From: Lineus longissimus
Taxonomy: Eukaryota; Nemertea; Pilidiophora; Heteronemertea; Lineidae
DNA: 64,000 nt
NCBI RefSeq assembly: GCF_910592395.1
Contig: NC_088312.1
Location: 19,599,292 to 19,663,291, forward strand
Reading direction: 5' to 3'
Position 1 is the stretch's first letter, and each line of letters begins with the position of its first letter. A program made the position numbers and the translations under genes. This document shows positions 1 through 10,811 of this stretch, piece by piece. The notes under the pieces are model-generated. The model had not been told where the DNA came from. It did not search any database and was given only the letters and a program-made list of their open reading frames with translations.

Positions 1-246
1 ACTTCTTCTATAACTCTTCTAAACCTCTTTGAATAATCACTTCTCAATCTCAATATACACAGGAGCTGACTGGCTGGCTTGGAAACTGTCCCAGATTGTT
101 GTGAGAGCTGCCCTTTATATACAGGCAACAATGCAGCCTCCAGCAGCCTGGATACGGTTACCAACGCAAGCCCTGTTGCAGTGCAGCAACAACAAACCTT
201 AACCTGAGTGGCCAATTTAGCCAAATTAACCAAAGATAATAATATT
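1..246. other. Left flank with no recognisable gene
   Basis: I see no convincing ORF, repeat unit or RNA gene here. It ends where the CRE-rich repeat element begins. A short TTTATATACAGG stretch near 114 could resemble a TATA box but nothing around it supports a promoter. Confidence 0.4.
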
Positions 247-925
247 GGTCGGGCGGTCGATTGGTCGGGTAGTGACGTCACCCAGAGCGGATGACGTCAT
301 TCGGGCCCCGCTTGACATCACTTCGCACACCAGGGAGTCGTCTTTGTGACGTCGTCACGTCACGTCGCCTCGTCACGTCAGCGAACAGTCTCCGGCGGAA
401 TTCCGGCCTGACTTTACAATCCGGTGGTCCATTTCACGCTCGTTCCAGTCATCGCACCTACGCATCTCATTATGGGGATTGCTCCGTCTGCTGATGCCTT
501 GACGATCTCGTAACGGCGCACCATTCAGCGACGATAAAAAGTTGAATAGCAGACCAATCGACCACCCGACCAATCGACCACCCGACCAATCGACCACCCG
601 ACCAATCGACCACCCGACCAATCGACCGCCCGACCAATCGACCACCCGACCAATCGACCACCCGACCACCCGACCAATCCACCATCCGACCAATCCACCA
701 CCCGACCAATCCACCACCCGACCAATCCACCATCCGACCAATCGATCAATCCACCTCGATCATCCCTACCAATGGACCACCCCTCATCCCCTATTATAAT
801 ACCTCCATGCCCCTACGGCTCTGCTATTCAGTGCAATTGATTCCGGGACTACTTTTTATATTTTTTATTTTTTTATTTTTATTTTTTACTGCGCTACTTT
901 TGACGGGGGATTCTACACTCCTTCC
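247..925 (+). repeat. CRE-rich minisatellite element, copy 1
   Basis: This block recurs almost base for base at 47365-48009. Both copies start at GGTCGGGCGGTCGATTGG and end at CTCCTTCC, and the flanks are unrelated, so it behaves as an interspersed element. Its parts in order are a cluster of cAMP-response-element-like palindromes (TGACGTCA at 273-280 and 292-299, with several one-base variants to about 385), a short unique stretch, a 16 bp minisatellite, and an AT-rich tail ending in a run of T-rich words. A 67-codon ORF (291-494) is kept in both copies but resembles no protein I know and probably is not coding. I see no terminal inverted repeats, so the class is unknown. Confidence 0.75.
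552..747 (+). repeat. 16 bp minisatellite inside element copy 1
   Basis: Tandem units of GACCAATCGACCACCC with drift to GACCAATCCACCACCC and GACCAATCCACCATCC toward the right. About twelve units are present. Copy 2 has fewer units, so the array length varies between copies. All frames are open across it, which explains long spurious proline-, arginine- or tryptophan-rich ORFs on both strands. Confidence 0.9.
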
Positions 926-2116
926 AAGATGTTTTACAATTTACAATTTTTTTAAGGATATTTGATTGACGGGACGCAATAGCATTGGCCAGCATCACCA
1001 TGGCAATGACGGCATGAAAGAGGCTTGGCACCTCCAGCACATATCGTTTAAGATATGTTTCAAATCAGTTGAAAAAAATTTTTTCTACCACTTACAATGT
1101 ATTTCTTTTTGTTTTGTAGATTATGATTGCATTAGGTTACCAAATCTTGGTAACTCATGTTTTTTTAAATGTGGCATTGCAGGCCCTCCGTGCCACCCCT
1201 GGGGTTTTTAATGCCACTCGTGCCCACACTCAGTGTTTTGAAGAATGTAAAATCCGTAAGTATTTACTAAAATTTTAATACAGCCTTTTATTTTACAATA
1301 AAATACTTTTACTACTGTTGTCCATTCATGATAAATTATTTGTCCGTATCGTTTTTGGGCTATGGATGATGGAGTCTAAACGAGTGGACTGGATGGTCAA
1401 ACTTTTTCAATACAAATTTTTGATTTAATTGATCTGTTATCGCTTGGAATTGAAAGTCATGGCATCGGTCGTTTTTTTTAAAAAACTGCTTGTCATTTTT
1501 TGGCATGTGATATTTGACCCTTTATATCCTAACCGGCCGATATCCGGCCACTGATTTTTGTCTAGTTTCCTAGCCTAGCTGCCTGCCAGTACGTACCTAA
1601 TCTCAAGCAACACCATCGCCATCATGAAACTAAGGCTGGTTTTCGGGCGGTTTAGGGATATGCAATATACTTGTTTTCATCCGTTTGATGAAATAATACT
1701 AGTGAAATTAATTAGCTGTCTTGTACATGGGGGGGGGGGGGGGGCATTTGGAGGTCGTTTGGGGTGAAAATTGCTGAAATACTTGGAAACACCAAAAAAA
1801 TTCAAGGATTTAAAGAGTTAAAACAGAATAAAAATCTTTTTTTCATCTGACTCTGAGTTGGGCTTTGTGCTGGGTCAAACTTCTTTTCTGAATATTCATA
1901 CATGTATGATGAAGTTCAACTTCATACACAAGCTCAGCTCCTGCATCATTCAGTCCATAAAGCATTTTACTTCTCGTGCTACAGGTATGTAAAGGCAAAA
2001 AAGGTTTGACTGTCATTGTCTGCACTTAGACAGCCGCAGAAACGTTTCTTATGTCTTTATGATGAATATGATTGTCGAAATGTTTTCAAAGGATTCAAAT
2101 TGTTATTTTTTTGCAG
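926..2116. other. Non-coding stretch with a poly-G tract
   Basis: No supported gene. A run of about 16 G lies near 1729-1744, one of several long G or C runs in the window. The rest is AT-rich unique-looking sequence. Confidence 0.4.
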
Positions 2117-2191
2117 AGTGTGTGATAAACATGTGTAAAGAAACCTTTCGTAAGAAGCCAGAAGAGCTTTACAACAATCTTGGACTGGGAG
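2117..2191 (+). CDS. Possible isolated 75 bp exon, unknown gene
   Basis: A T-rich tract followed by GCAG precedes 2117 and GTAAGA follows 2191, giving good acceptor and donor sites. The middle reads as 24-25 codons without stop (CVINMCKETFRKK and onward). The length is a multiple of three but the open frame is offset by two bases. I cannot identify the protein and find no matching neighbouring exon, so this may be a decayed exon or chance. Confidence 0.2.
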
Positions 2192-2654
2192 GTAAGAAAC
2201 ATGCAATTTTTAAATTGCCTTTTAACCATTCATGTCTTCTCCATCAGTTCATCTTCCGACTTCGTCATGGACAATTTGTACAGCAAACAGCAATTTGATA
2301 CCTTTCATTTGACAAATGTTATGTTATTTCAGATGGAGGCCATCATAAACTTCTTGTAGGATGAGTTGCCGCAGACAGAGATGAAAACCATGACGAATGT
2401 CCGTGAGCCAGAGGTGGGTCTGAAATTTGACAAATGGTCAGCCTTATTGACGGTATCTCTTCATGAAAGTACAGCACATAACAGACGAGAAACTTGAAGC
2501 GAATTGGGTTAAACTGACCGGCTGCAACCAAATACAGTGCCCAGAGATGATTTTGAATCACTTCATGCATTGTCCTGTGGATAGTCATGAAACAATAAGA
2601 CCTACGTACAGAGATGGGTACATTTTCAGGCATATGGAATAATTTGTGCTCAGA
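2192..2654. other. Non-coding stretch
   Basis: Nothing recognisable between the possible exon and the SINE. A second acceptor-like TTTCAG occurs near 2328 but the sequence after it closes quickly in the matching frame. Confidence 0.35.
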
Positions 2655-2815
2655 GGAACGCAGTGGCACAACGTTTGAGCATCAACATTGTGATCGGGAG
2701 GTCCTGGGTTCGATACCCCGCATGTGCCACTTTGTAACTCTTACCTTCTGGATAGGCTGGATAATGAAAGCTCTTTTAAAGCGCCATATAAATCTCCTTG
2801 TTATTACTGTTATTT
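2655..2815 (+). repeat. tRNA-derived SINE
   Basis: A box-A-like TGGCACAACG (from 2664) and a perfect box B GGTTCGATACC (2707-2717) are spaced as in a tRNA gene, the internal promoter of RNA polymerase III. The 3' part has the words AAAGCGCCATATAAAT and TTATTACTGTTATT, the usual type of tail in SINEs mobilised by L2/CR1-like LINEs. The A box is degenerate and no tRNA fold is kept, so it is a SINE and not a tRNA gene. Confidence 0.6.
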
Positions 2816-2917
2816 GGGCTGATTTTGTTGGGAAACACGAAAATATGTCACTTGATTGTCCACTGCATTCTTATTACAGCTGGGTAATATTGCCCTTTAC
2901 CCCTTGCCTCCCTAGAG

Positions 2918-2974
2918 GGGACGATATATCGTCCCTGTATTTTGTCTCGCGTAGGAGGTACGATATATCGTCCC
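2918..2974. repeat. Pair of ATATAT-centred palindromes
   Basis: GGGACGATATATCGTCCC (2918-2935) is a perfect 18 bp palindrome. A second copy, GTACGATATATCGTCCC within 2957-2974, follows 39 bp later with one arm mismatch. Function unknown; it could be a MITE remnant or a protein-binding pair. Confidence 0.6.
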
Positions 2975-4195
2975 TATACTAATGCTTTAGTATAGAACTC
3001 TTGGTACATGTTAGATGCTATTGTACAGTGTATTCGTGTCCCTGGTGATCTGCGGAAGACTAGATTTAGTTTCATTCATAGTTTGCAGAGAGCGCTGCAG
3101 TTTGATTGGCGCTTGTGCAGCGTCACAGTACAAGAACTCATTAGCATATAAATTAATATTATGTTGTATTATTCGATCAATCAGTAATATACAATAGTCA
3201 AAGGTTATCAATCAAGTTACGTTGATCATTAACATGTTGTAACTGCATCAATTACAGTTCCATATACTTTGTTCAAATCAGAAAAATCAATTAGAGCAAA
3301 ATCAATCAAAAAATATTGATTATTACTGATTATTGATTACCTCTTACCCAATTGATACCCAGAAAATACGCCAATTGATAGCCAAGGTAATCAGCTTTAC
3401 AAAAATGTATGGTTTGAGTAATCTTGGAAAGTTTTGAAAAATGGCGTCCATAAGTACATTTACATTCTTCGCTCGTGCCTCATCTCAACTAGAGCCCTTT
3501 GACGAGAGATAATGGCTTTTTCTGGCATTTATCTGAAAAACTTGTTATATATGAGAGTAGTAGACAGATCAAGTTGTTTGAAATGACTGACATGATTTTT
3601 AAAAAAAGCCCTTGTCCTGCAATTGCCACCGTGATAGTGTATCTCAAGTGCCCCACCCACATATGTACAAATGATAATCATGTTTGGCAAAATTAAATGT
3701 GTGGTGAATATTGAAAGTTCAAGTGTGAACACATTATGTAAAAGTGTGGAATTACACAGCGAGAACTGTATAATCCCAGTAAATGATTTTTATACATATT
3801 GAAGTCATGAAGACTGTGAGTGTGAATTTTATCCTGATACTTAAAGGCAGAAAGGGAATTGAAGATAGTGACAAAAATGGTATTTTTTCCTAATGTTAAG
3901 TCGGGATCGTGGGATTATTGATTTCTGCCCGTTTCTAGTATGGTGAGGATGTATTAATTGGTCATTTGTTTTGATGCATGAATGAAGTAACCCGGATCGC
4001 AATTATTGAAAAATTTGTGTAGAACTTCATTTGTAGTAGAGTGTGTATATCTGTTACTTCTAATGATTTTAAAGTCTTGAATAAGGGTTTGGTGTGGGCA
4101 ATGAGCAGAGCAGATAATGATAATTAAATGACCTGAAATCTATCGCCTTGTCTTTTATCTTTTTCACTAGGCTAAAATTCATTTCTGTGACTCTT
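2975..4195. other. Non-coding stretch
   Basis: AT-rich sequence without a supported gene. Short ORFs on both strands near 3015-3211 and 3499-3732 look like nothing known. Confidence 0.4.
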
Positions 4196-5031
4196 CTTTG
4201 TATCACAGTGACATCTCTGTGAGACCACCTTGTTGTCTGTTAAAGACTGCACACTAAGACATGGCTCCATAAGCAATATCTCTTTGAGAACATCTTGGTG
4301 TCCGATTAGGACTGCACACCGAAGACTTCCCTCCATAAGGAATGCTCTAGACTCGACAAGAAAATAGTGTTGACCGATTGGGACACCACACTGAAGAAAT
4401 GCCTACATACCTTTGAGACCACACCGAACACATGTCTCAATAAGGGACATCCATTTGAGACCCCCTTTTTGTCTGATCAGGACAGCACACCATAGTCTCC
4501 ATAAGTGACATCTCAATGAGACCACCTTGTTGTCTGTTCGGTGCAGCACGCACACTGAAGATATGCGTCCATAAAGGACATCTCTATGAGACCATCTTGT
4601 TGTCTGATTGGACAAGACATGTCTCCATAAGTGACATCTGTATGAGGACACCTTGTTGGCTGATTGTGACAGCACATTGAAGACTTGTCTCCATAAAAGA
4701 CATCCATTCGAGAGCACACTGAAGACTTGCATAAAAAAGGGACATGTCTTTATGACCATCTAGTTGTCTGATTGAGACAAGACATGTCTTCATAAGTGAC
4801 GCATGTATGAGGACACCTTGTTGGCTGATTGTGACAGCAGATTGAAGACCTGTCTCTATAAGTGGAATCCCTTCGACAGCTCACTAAAGACTTGCCTCAA
4901 AAAGGGACACATCTTTGAGACCATCTAGTTGTCTGATTGAGACAAGACATGTCTCCATAAGTGACATATGTATGAGGACACCTTGTTGGCTGATTGTGAC
5001 AGCACATTGAAGACTTGTCTCCATAAAAGAC
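4196..5031. repeat. 70-85 bp satellite, left part
   Basis: Imperfect tandem units built from the words GACAGCACACTGAAGACTTG, TCTCCATAAG(T/G)GACAT, ATGAGACCA and CTTGTTG(T/G)CTGATTG. The array continues at 8394 with the same words, so one array was split by the inserted elements at 5032-8393. The unit is open on the minus strand over long stretches, giving spurious ORFs that repeat METSLQCA-like peptides. Higher-order periods near 330 bp are visible (units at 4620 and 4953). Confidence 0.85.
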
Positions 5032-5854
5032 CACCCCACGTGACTTCATCGACGAGTGTGCGAAATCCTTTTGTTCGGCCTCATTCAGCCTATTGTCGCC
5101 TCCTTGGTCGGTCGACTGGCTTCCCCTCCTGTCCATTTTGCTTTTCTCCGATTTTCGACCACGATATATTGTGTCTTTCCTCTCAGGCTTGCCTGAATCT
5201 CACACGGCTCTTTATCTATCTTTCTTCGGGTCACCCTAGGGAGCTTCTTCGCTCGGCTAGGGGGGACGGCATCGTAGCAGACCATTGGGGGGCGTGCTCA
5301 AGCCAGAGATATGAGATATATATATAACTGTCGCCTTGGGAGTCTTGCGTAGGCTCGCCAGTGAGCACAGTAGAGATGAATCGGGCGTTGCAGTTCTTCT
5401 CTGAACGCGCCGATAGGCGACTATATAGGGGAAGTCACGCTCGACTATTTTTTAGTCTGATTCGAACTCTAAAATTTTCTACAATTTTACATCGCCAAAG
5501 CCAGACAGTGCACACATATATATTGGGCAAGCTTCCGTCAGAGTCACCCTACGAGCTGTCAGTTCGCCCTTGCGTAATTTTAGAATTTTCGGGCGATTCC
5601 TAGCCATGCGGGCAAGAGCAAAATTTCAAGCCGGCATTTGTGTTCCTTGTTTCGTAAGTACAAAGCCTAGAGTTCCTAAACATATGTCAGATAACAAGGA
5701 ATAGCGCCCTTGTTTAGCTCTTTACTTCCACCCGGGGTAACTTCCCTAGTGATCTTTTTCACGTGGGTGGGGGGTTGAGAGCTTTCTGTCCTTCCTAAAT
5801 GTAATCTCTATTTGTTTTGCAGAATCAACGCTTTAGAGCGTATAACGTGCCAAC

Positions 5855-6345
5855 ATGGGAACTGAAACGCCATTTGATCCGGTGTCAGCTTCGCGCTCTG
5901 CAAGGTTCTCGCCAAGCTGGGTAAACCTCAAGGGACAGAAAGCCCAACTCCCCGCCCAATTTTGCCCAAAATTTGAGGACGTTTTTTCCCGGCGGCTAAG
6001 CTTTGATGTAAATAGTATTGCGCTAAGAGACCCAGATAATTTCGTTGCCGGCCAGTTGCACGAGCATGCCAGTTCTTTGGATGAAATTCTTCCCCCTGAC
6101 GACCCTATGTCGCAACAGTACAGCCAACTGGCTACATAATGGAGTGGACATATACAGCCATTTTTTAAGCATTTCAAGGGAAATTTTAAAGGGCAAGCAT
6201 TTGACTCTCAGCGCCCGCCTTCTGAGTCGTTCCAAAATTCGCCCTCCTGTGCTAAATTTGCAAGCTTGATTGCATCAGAGTTGGAACAAAGAATAAAGCC
6301 ATCTTTAGAGAATTCGGTAGAGGAACTTCCTATTGTGACATCCTA
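5855..6345 (+). pseudogene. Upstream ORF of the recombinase element, frameshifted
   Basis: The ATG at 5855 follows a good acceptor (TTTGTTTTGCAG ending 5822), giving a predicted 169 bp intron. The first 94 codons run to 6139; the apparent continuation (WSGHIQPFFKHF, then SCAKFASLIASELEQRI) is in another frame to about 6345. It could be the N-terminal part of the recombinase polyprotein. No domain is recognised. The frame change and early stop indicate decay. Confidence 0.45.
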
Positions 6346-6351
6346 GGCGCG

Positions 6352-7241
6352 GGAAACCCGGCGGCATCTCCGCTCGTTAAATCGTACATAAAACATATAG
6401 CAGGGAAGCAAGCAAGAGCTCAGGTTGTTCCCACTCAGGCCAAGCCCATGTTTCTCTCAAAAATTATCAAAATTGCCGCCTATATTGATGATCAAATAAC
6501 TCGTAGTAACCTGTCGCCAAGGCAACGTTTCGCTCTACATAGAGATCAAGCTTATTTCAAACTTCAATTCTTTGCGGGAGATCGTGCCAGTGATTTAGGC
6601 AGAGTCGCAAGCCAACTTAGACAACTCGGGTGTGGCGATATCGCACTCCTTCACAAAAGCGATTAGGGGGGCTACCGGCGTTTGCAACACTTTCACGGTT
6701 ACACGCTGTTCCAATGTTGCTACCTGCCCGATTGCGGGTCTTGACCGTGATGTAAGCTGGGCTCGTTCATGGGCGGTGGATCTCTCGTTAGGTTATCTCT
6801 TTAGAGTGGTATCGGAAAATGGTACCGTCTTAAAAAAACCCGTATCATACACTACTATGTATCATCGCCTGGTCCATTACCTACGTACCCTCGGCATATA
6901 CCAGGGTGAGACCCCTCACAGCATAAGAGTGGGTTGCTCTATCACCCTAGCACTTTTATGATGCGCAGCAACCTCTACACCCTCGTGAAAGTAACGCCAC
7001 CGACACGATCGCCACCGACACGATGAGGCACGTGGGTTGGTCGACAAGAAAATCTTATGCTTATTACACTAGGGAAGGCTCGTTGAAGCGAGCTATCGCC
7101 GTTGCCCGTAGTTTGGCTAGCTCCTCAAGTGCACCACTCAGGCTGGAAAGAGAGTTCGAGCAGTATGCATCCTTTAATGCCTTTCCGCCAGCGCTATATA
7201 ATTTTCACGCAAATCTGATTCAGCACAAAATACGATTGTAA
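6352..7241 (+). pseudogene. Tyrosine recombinase, frameshifted
   Basis: Reading through three frames gives a recognisable tyrosine recombinase (YR, phage-integrase-like fold), the enzyme that cuts and rejoins DNA through a tyrosine. The core-binding part runs from PLVKSYIKHIAGKQA. The catalytic residues follow: the first Arg in FFAGDRASDLGR, His and Arg in GETPHSIRVGC, His in MRHVGW, and the nucleophile region SYAYYTR. Frame changes lie near 6615-6640 and near 6955 (a stop after SITLALL), so this copy cannot make the enzyme. All catalytic positions are still legible, so the decay is fairly recent. Confidence 0.75.
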
Positions 7242-7699
7242 GCGCTCATTCAATTACATTAGTTCATTAATTCAATGATATGCATGCATACATGTTCACA
7301 ACGAGGACTTCTATATCACGGTAATCGCAGGCCCCTAAACCAAAACTCTTGATCAAGTTCTAGCTTCTATCATCATTCTCACTAAAGTGATTTCGGTAAT
7401 AATAGGTTTTGCGTTTGCATCATGTTAACTCCCGTTTCTGTAGCCGTATGTCACGTATATACATGTACTCTTGGTTCAAAGGAATAAAAGTATCTCTGTA
7501 TAAGATATATCCGCCTTGTATAATTTTCTTTCACGCGTTGGAGAAGTTATAGGAGTTTTGGGAGTGGTGGGAGTGTTGGAATAGGAATGAGCGAGATTTT
7601 GCCTGGCGCATTCGAAATTGAAGGAATGTCGTGCTCAGTTCCTCCCAATACTCTTCCTCATGAGCACACGATTGGATGGAGTCACGTGGGGTGCTATCA

Positions 7700-8393
7700 C
7701 ACCCCACGTGACTTCATCGACGAGTGTGCGAAATCCTTTTGTTCGGCCTCATTCAGCCTTTTGCCCCGAGAGGGGAGGAGAATGGCTGCTCCCCAGCTGT
7801 CCCGTTCGAGGAGGCAAGACCACAATTGATTTTTAAGCCTTTAAGCAGTTAAATTGTCAATGTTTGACCGCGACGCATCAAATACTGCGTGGGGTTGTGA
7901 ATCTGAAATTTAGATTATGTTATTCCGGAGAGTCGGGCAAGTAAATGGTGAAAAATAAACTGGTAGTTGACCACGAAATTTTTTTTTTTGTTGATAATCG
8001 ACAAATTAGACAGACTTTGATATTTCCACTCTTTTCAGCCAACTGGCAGAAAAACTCAAAACACGCCCCCTATTACCCAATTAGCAAAATTCGTAAATTA
8101 ATTTTTTCATCAAATAATTTCTTTATATCGGTAGACTTGCCACAGCAAATATTTTTCAAAACCTCTCCAAATATGTACTTGAGAGTTAAAAACATGCACT
8201 CGTCTAATTGATAGGCCTAGTTCATACATTAGAAATAGCGTCGTTAGCTTTCTTGAGACGTTTGCTTTGCCCACCCACCCACCCCAGTTCTCCGTCCTTT
8301 CGCTTTTCTGCTTTTGAAGATGTCGTGCTCAGTTCCTCCTAATACTCTTCCTCATGAGCACACGATTGGATGGAGTCACGTGGGGTGCTATCA
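7700..8393 (+). mobile_element. Short non-autonomous relative of the recombinase element
   Basis: It begins with the same roughly 60 bp as the long element (CACCCCACGTGACTTCATCG...) and ends with the same roughly 70 bp (from GTCGTGCTCAGTTCCTCC to GTGGGGTGCTATCA). The 550 bp between are unrelated AT-rich sequence with no ORF of note. It abuts the long element directly, with one shared CTATCA between them, forming a head-to-tail tandem. This is the arrangement expected if a circular copy integrated into the end of a resident copy. Confidence 0.7.
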
Positions 8394-9070
8394 ATCCATT
8401 CGAGAGCACACTGAAGACTTGCCTCAAAAAGGGACATGTCTTTGAGACCATCTAGTTGTCGGATTGAGACAAGACATGTCTTCATAAGTGACGTATGTAT
8501 GAGGACACCTTGTTGGCTGATTGTGACAGCACATTGAAGACCTGTCTCTATAAGTGGCATCCCTTCGACAGCACAATAAAGACTTGCCTCAAAAAGGGAC
8601 ATGTCTTTGAGACCATCTAGTTGTCTGGTTGAGACAAGACATGTCTCCATAAGTGACATATGTACGAGGACACCTTGTTGGCTGATTGTGACAGCACATT
8701 GAAGACCTGTCTCTAGTGGCATCCCTTCGAGAGCACACTGAAAACTTGCCTCCAAAAGGGACATCTTGTTGATACCATCTTGTATTCTGATTGAGACAAG
8801 ACTATGTTTCCATAAGTGACATCTATATGAGGACACCTTGCTGATTGGGGCAGCACATCGAAGACTTGCCTCCAAAAGGGAATCTCTTTATGACAATCTT
8901 GTTGTCTGATTGAGACAAGACAGTCATGTGTCCATAAGTGACACCTCCATGCGACATTTTGTTGACTTATTGGGAGGGCACACTGAATACATGTCTCTAT
9001 AAATATCACCTCTATGAGACTATCTTGTTGATTGATTGGGACAGCACACTGAAGACTTGTCTCCATCAGG
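8394..9070. repeat. 70-85 bp satellite, right part
   Basis: Continuation of the satellite at 4196-5031, resuming at ATCCATTCGAGAGCACACTG, exactly the sequence that follows the integration point in the uninterrupted unit at 4702. The array ends near 9070. Confidence 0.85.
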
Positions 9071-10640
9071 AATATAACAGAAAAGAGGCGGCGGAAGGGG
9101 CCCTTTAGATAATGACTGAAATTACAGCTAAAATCATCACGAATGTTTCCATTTCATCATATTTTGTTGGTAGGGCATAGATCTCAACATTATTTAGCAT
9201 TCGGTGAAAATCGACTATGTTTGGAGGGTTCAAATGGACTCTTTCAATATTGGGCGGGGTACTTTTTGGGGTTATTTTCAAAAAATTTCAATTAAAAAAC
9301 AAATTTACCGTGCGATGGACATATATACCAGTTTTATATGAATAAATGATTGTTCCAGATCATTTCCACCCAAAAAAGTATATTTGCCATATTCGACTGA
9401 TAAATCAGGTACTAAGGGTTGGGGTCTATAAGGATTTTCAGTTAAAGTCAACCGAAAAACCTAAAATTATGAATTATAGTTTTTTTTATCTGTTTTTGGT
9501 ATGAGGGGATTACAAATGATGAAACGCACTAAAACTAAGATGTTCAGTGTGAATTACAGAAAATATAAGTGTTAGATCGGTCAAAAAGGGCCAAAATAAG
9601 ACCTAATGCAATACGCCTAAGATTTGCCTAAAATCACCTCATCCACTGGGACAATTTCCTGATATATTCCCAATTCTGCACATATCTAATTCAAGACCAA
9701 CGGTCTTTTACATTTTTCTCGGTTGTTGTTGGTGTCGAACGAGTTGAAAATGCCATTTTCTGAAGGACAGTCACAATTTTGTCTTCCACATCATTTGTTT
9801 TTGTTAAAAAAAAACTCAAGTGTGGTTTTTGCATTCAAACCAGTTTTCCATGCATAAAGGAACACTACATATCTCCTTCGTAACAGAAAAACAATAGACC
9901 TTGGGATAAATCACAAATGAAATCAGAGAAAGTGATAAAAAAGACAAGAAGGAAGGATGTGACAAAATTAAAGTGTCCTTAGCTTAAGTGACTTTATATC
10001 ATATGAACAAACTTTTATTTCAATATAAAGCCATGTTTCATGTAATATTATCATATTTCCTACCTTTACCGAACCATCAATGCAGTTTTTGAGCAACTGG
10101 TGAGGTTATCAGGGTTAGGGTTAGTGTTGGAACACACAAAATTCACAATAGTCAATACACAGAAAAGTCAGAAGTGGGCGTGATCAGGGCAGCACCGTGA
10201 TTTTAACATTATTCTGCTCGTTAAATCAGACATTCTCGGATTTCTACTAGCTAGCCCAAGACATTGCGATGATGTAGGCTCTGGTCAAGGTTTAATATCG
10301 ATTGATGCAAATTTTATGTTATGATTTGTCTTGTTTTCATGTTCAATCCCCCTGGTTTGAAAAAGCCGGCTTGTCTGTGTTTATACACGTGCATTTATTT
10401 ACACCTTAAATACACAGTCTCAGGGCAGCTAGTGCGCGCGCAGCTAACACGCACACATGAGCCTGCGGCGCCTAACGGCCAATCCTAAAACCAACTACTG
10501 CTTTTAGCGTTATTCCAATGTTAGTGCCCTCACTGTCCTTGGATTTCCCCAGGTTGTGACAACTGCCTTGACTTGGTTGTGACTTTGTCTCCAGGACATT
10601 ATCACTGACGCTTTACCACTCGGACAGGTTTCGCGCTACA
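9071..10640. other. Non-coding stretch
   Basis: AT-rich sequence with no supported gene or clear repeat. It ends abruptly at the left breakpoint of the segmental duplication. Confidence 0.4.
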
Positions 10641-10811
10641 ATAGCCAAGTCTCATCAAGTCGCCAAGCTGATGAAGGCAATCGTTGGTAGGATGTCCCGC
10701 CTGGAGTGTGGTGGAGAGAACCATGGTGACGGCGCGAGGGAAGATGGGCCAAGCATTGAAGCCGCTGATGACGAGCCTGACATAGGTTTTTACATCGTCA
10801 GATTAGAATAG
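10641..10811 (+). pseudogene. 3' end of an ankyrin/cGLR gene (56 codons)
   Basis: The frame reads IAKSHQVAKLMKAIVGRMSR and on to the same stop as the full gene, ending FYIVRLE. Compared with the complete copy it has only a few substitutions (H for Y, C for R, G for D, F for C) and no frameshift. Everything upstream is unrelated, so it is the truncated end of a second copy or a duplicated tail. It cannot encode the catalytic part. Confidence 0.85.

Larger units (their letters stand above)
5032..7699 (+). mobile_element. Tyrosine-recombinase element (Crypton-like), long copy
   Basis: The ends are inverted: 5032-5061 starts CACCCCACGTGAC and 7664-7693 is its imperfect reverse complement (25 of 30 bases), followed by CTATCA. 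The element sits in a satellite unit; the same unit without the insertion is at 4691-4710, and the host bases on the two sides (AAAAGAC and ATCCATTCG) rejoin exactly with no target-site duplication. It carries a spliced-looking leader (donor 5654, acceptor 5821-5822), an upstream ORF and a frameshifted tyrosine recombinase, and no reverse transcriptase. Lack of RT and of a target duplication fits Crypton-type DNA transposons; inverted ends are unusual for them. A DIRS derivative that lost RT is the alternative. Confidence 0.7.

Noticed and set aside
373-799. Trp/Gly- or Pro/Arg-rich ORFs on both strands
   Set aside because: Produced by the stop-free 16 bp minisatellite; the same ones appear in the second copy at 47491-47926.
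2655-2815. Possible true tRNA gene
   Set aside because: Only box B is perfect; acceptor-stem pairing is not kept and the 3' part is SINE-like.
8339-9066. Minus-strand ORFs repeating METSLQCAVPISQQ-like peptides, also at 4403-5136
   Set aside because: They are satellite units read in an open frame; unit drift and frame changes argue against a protein.
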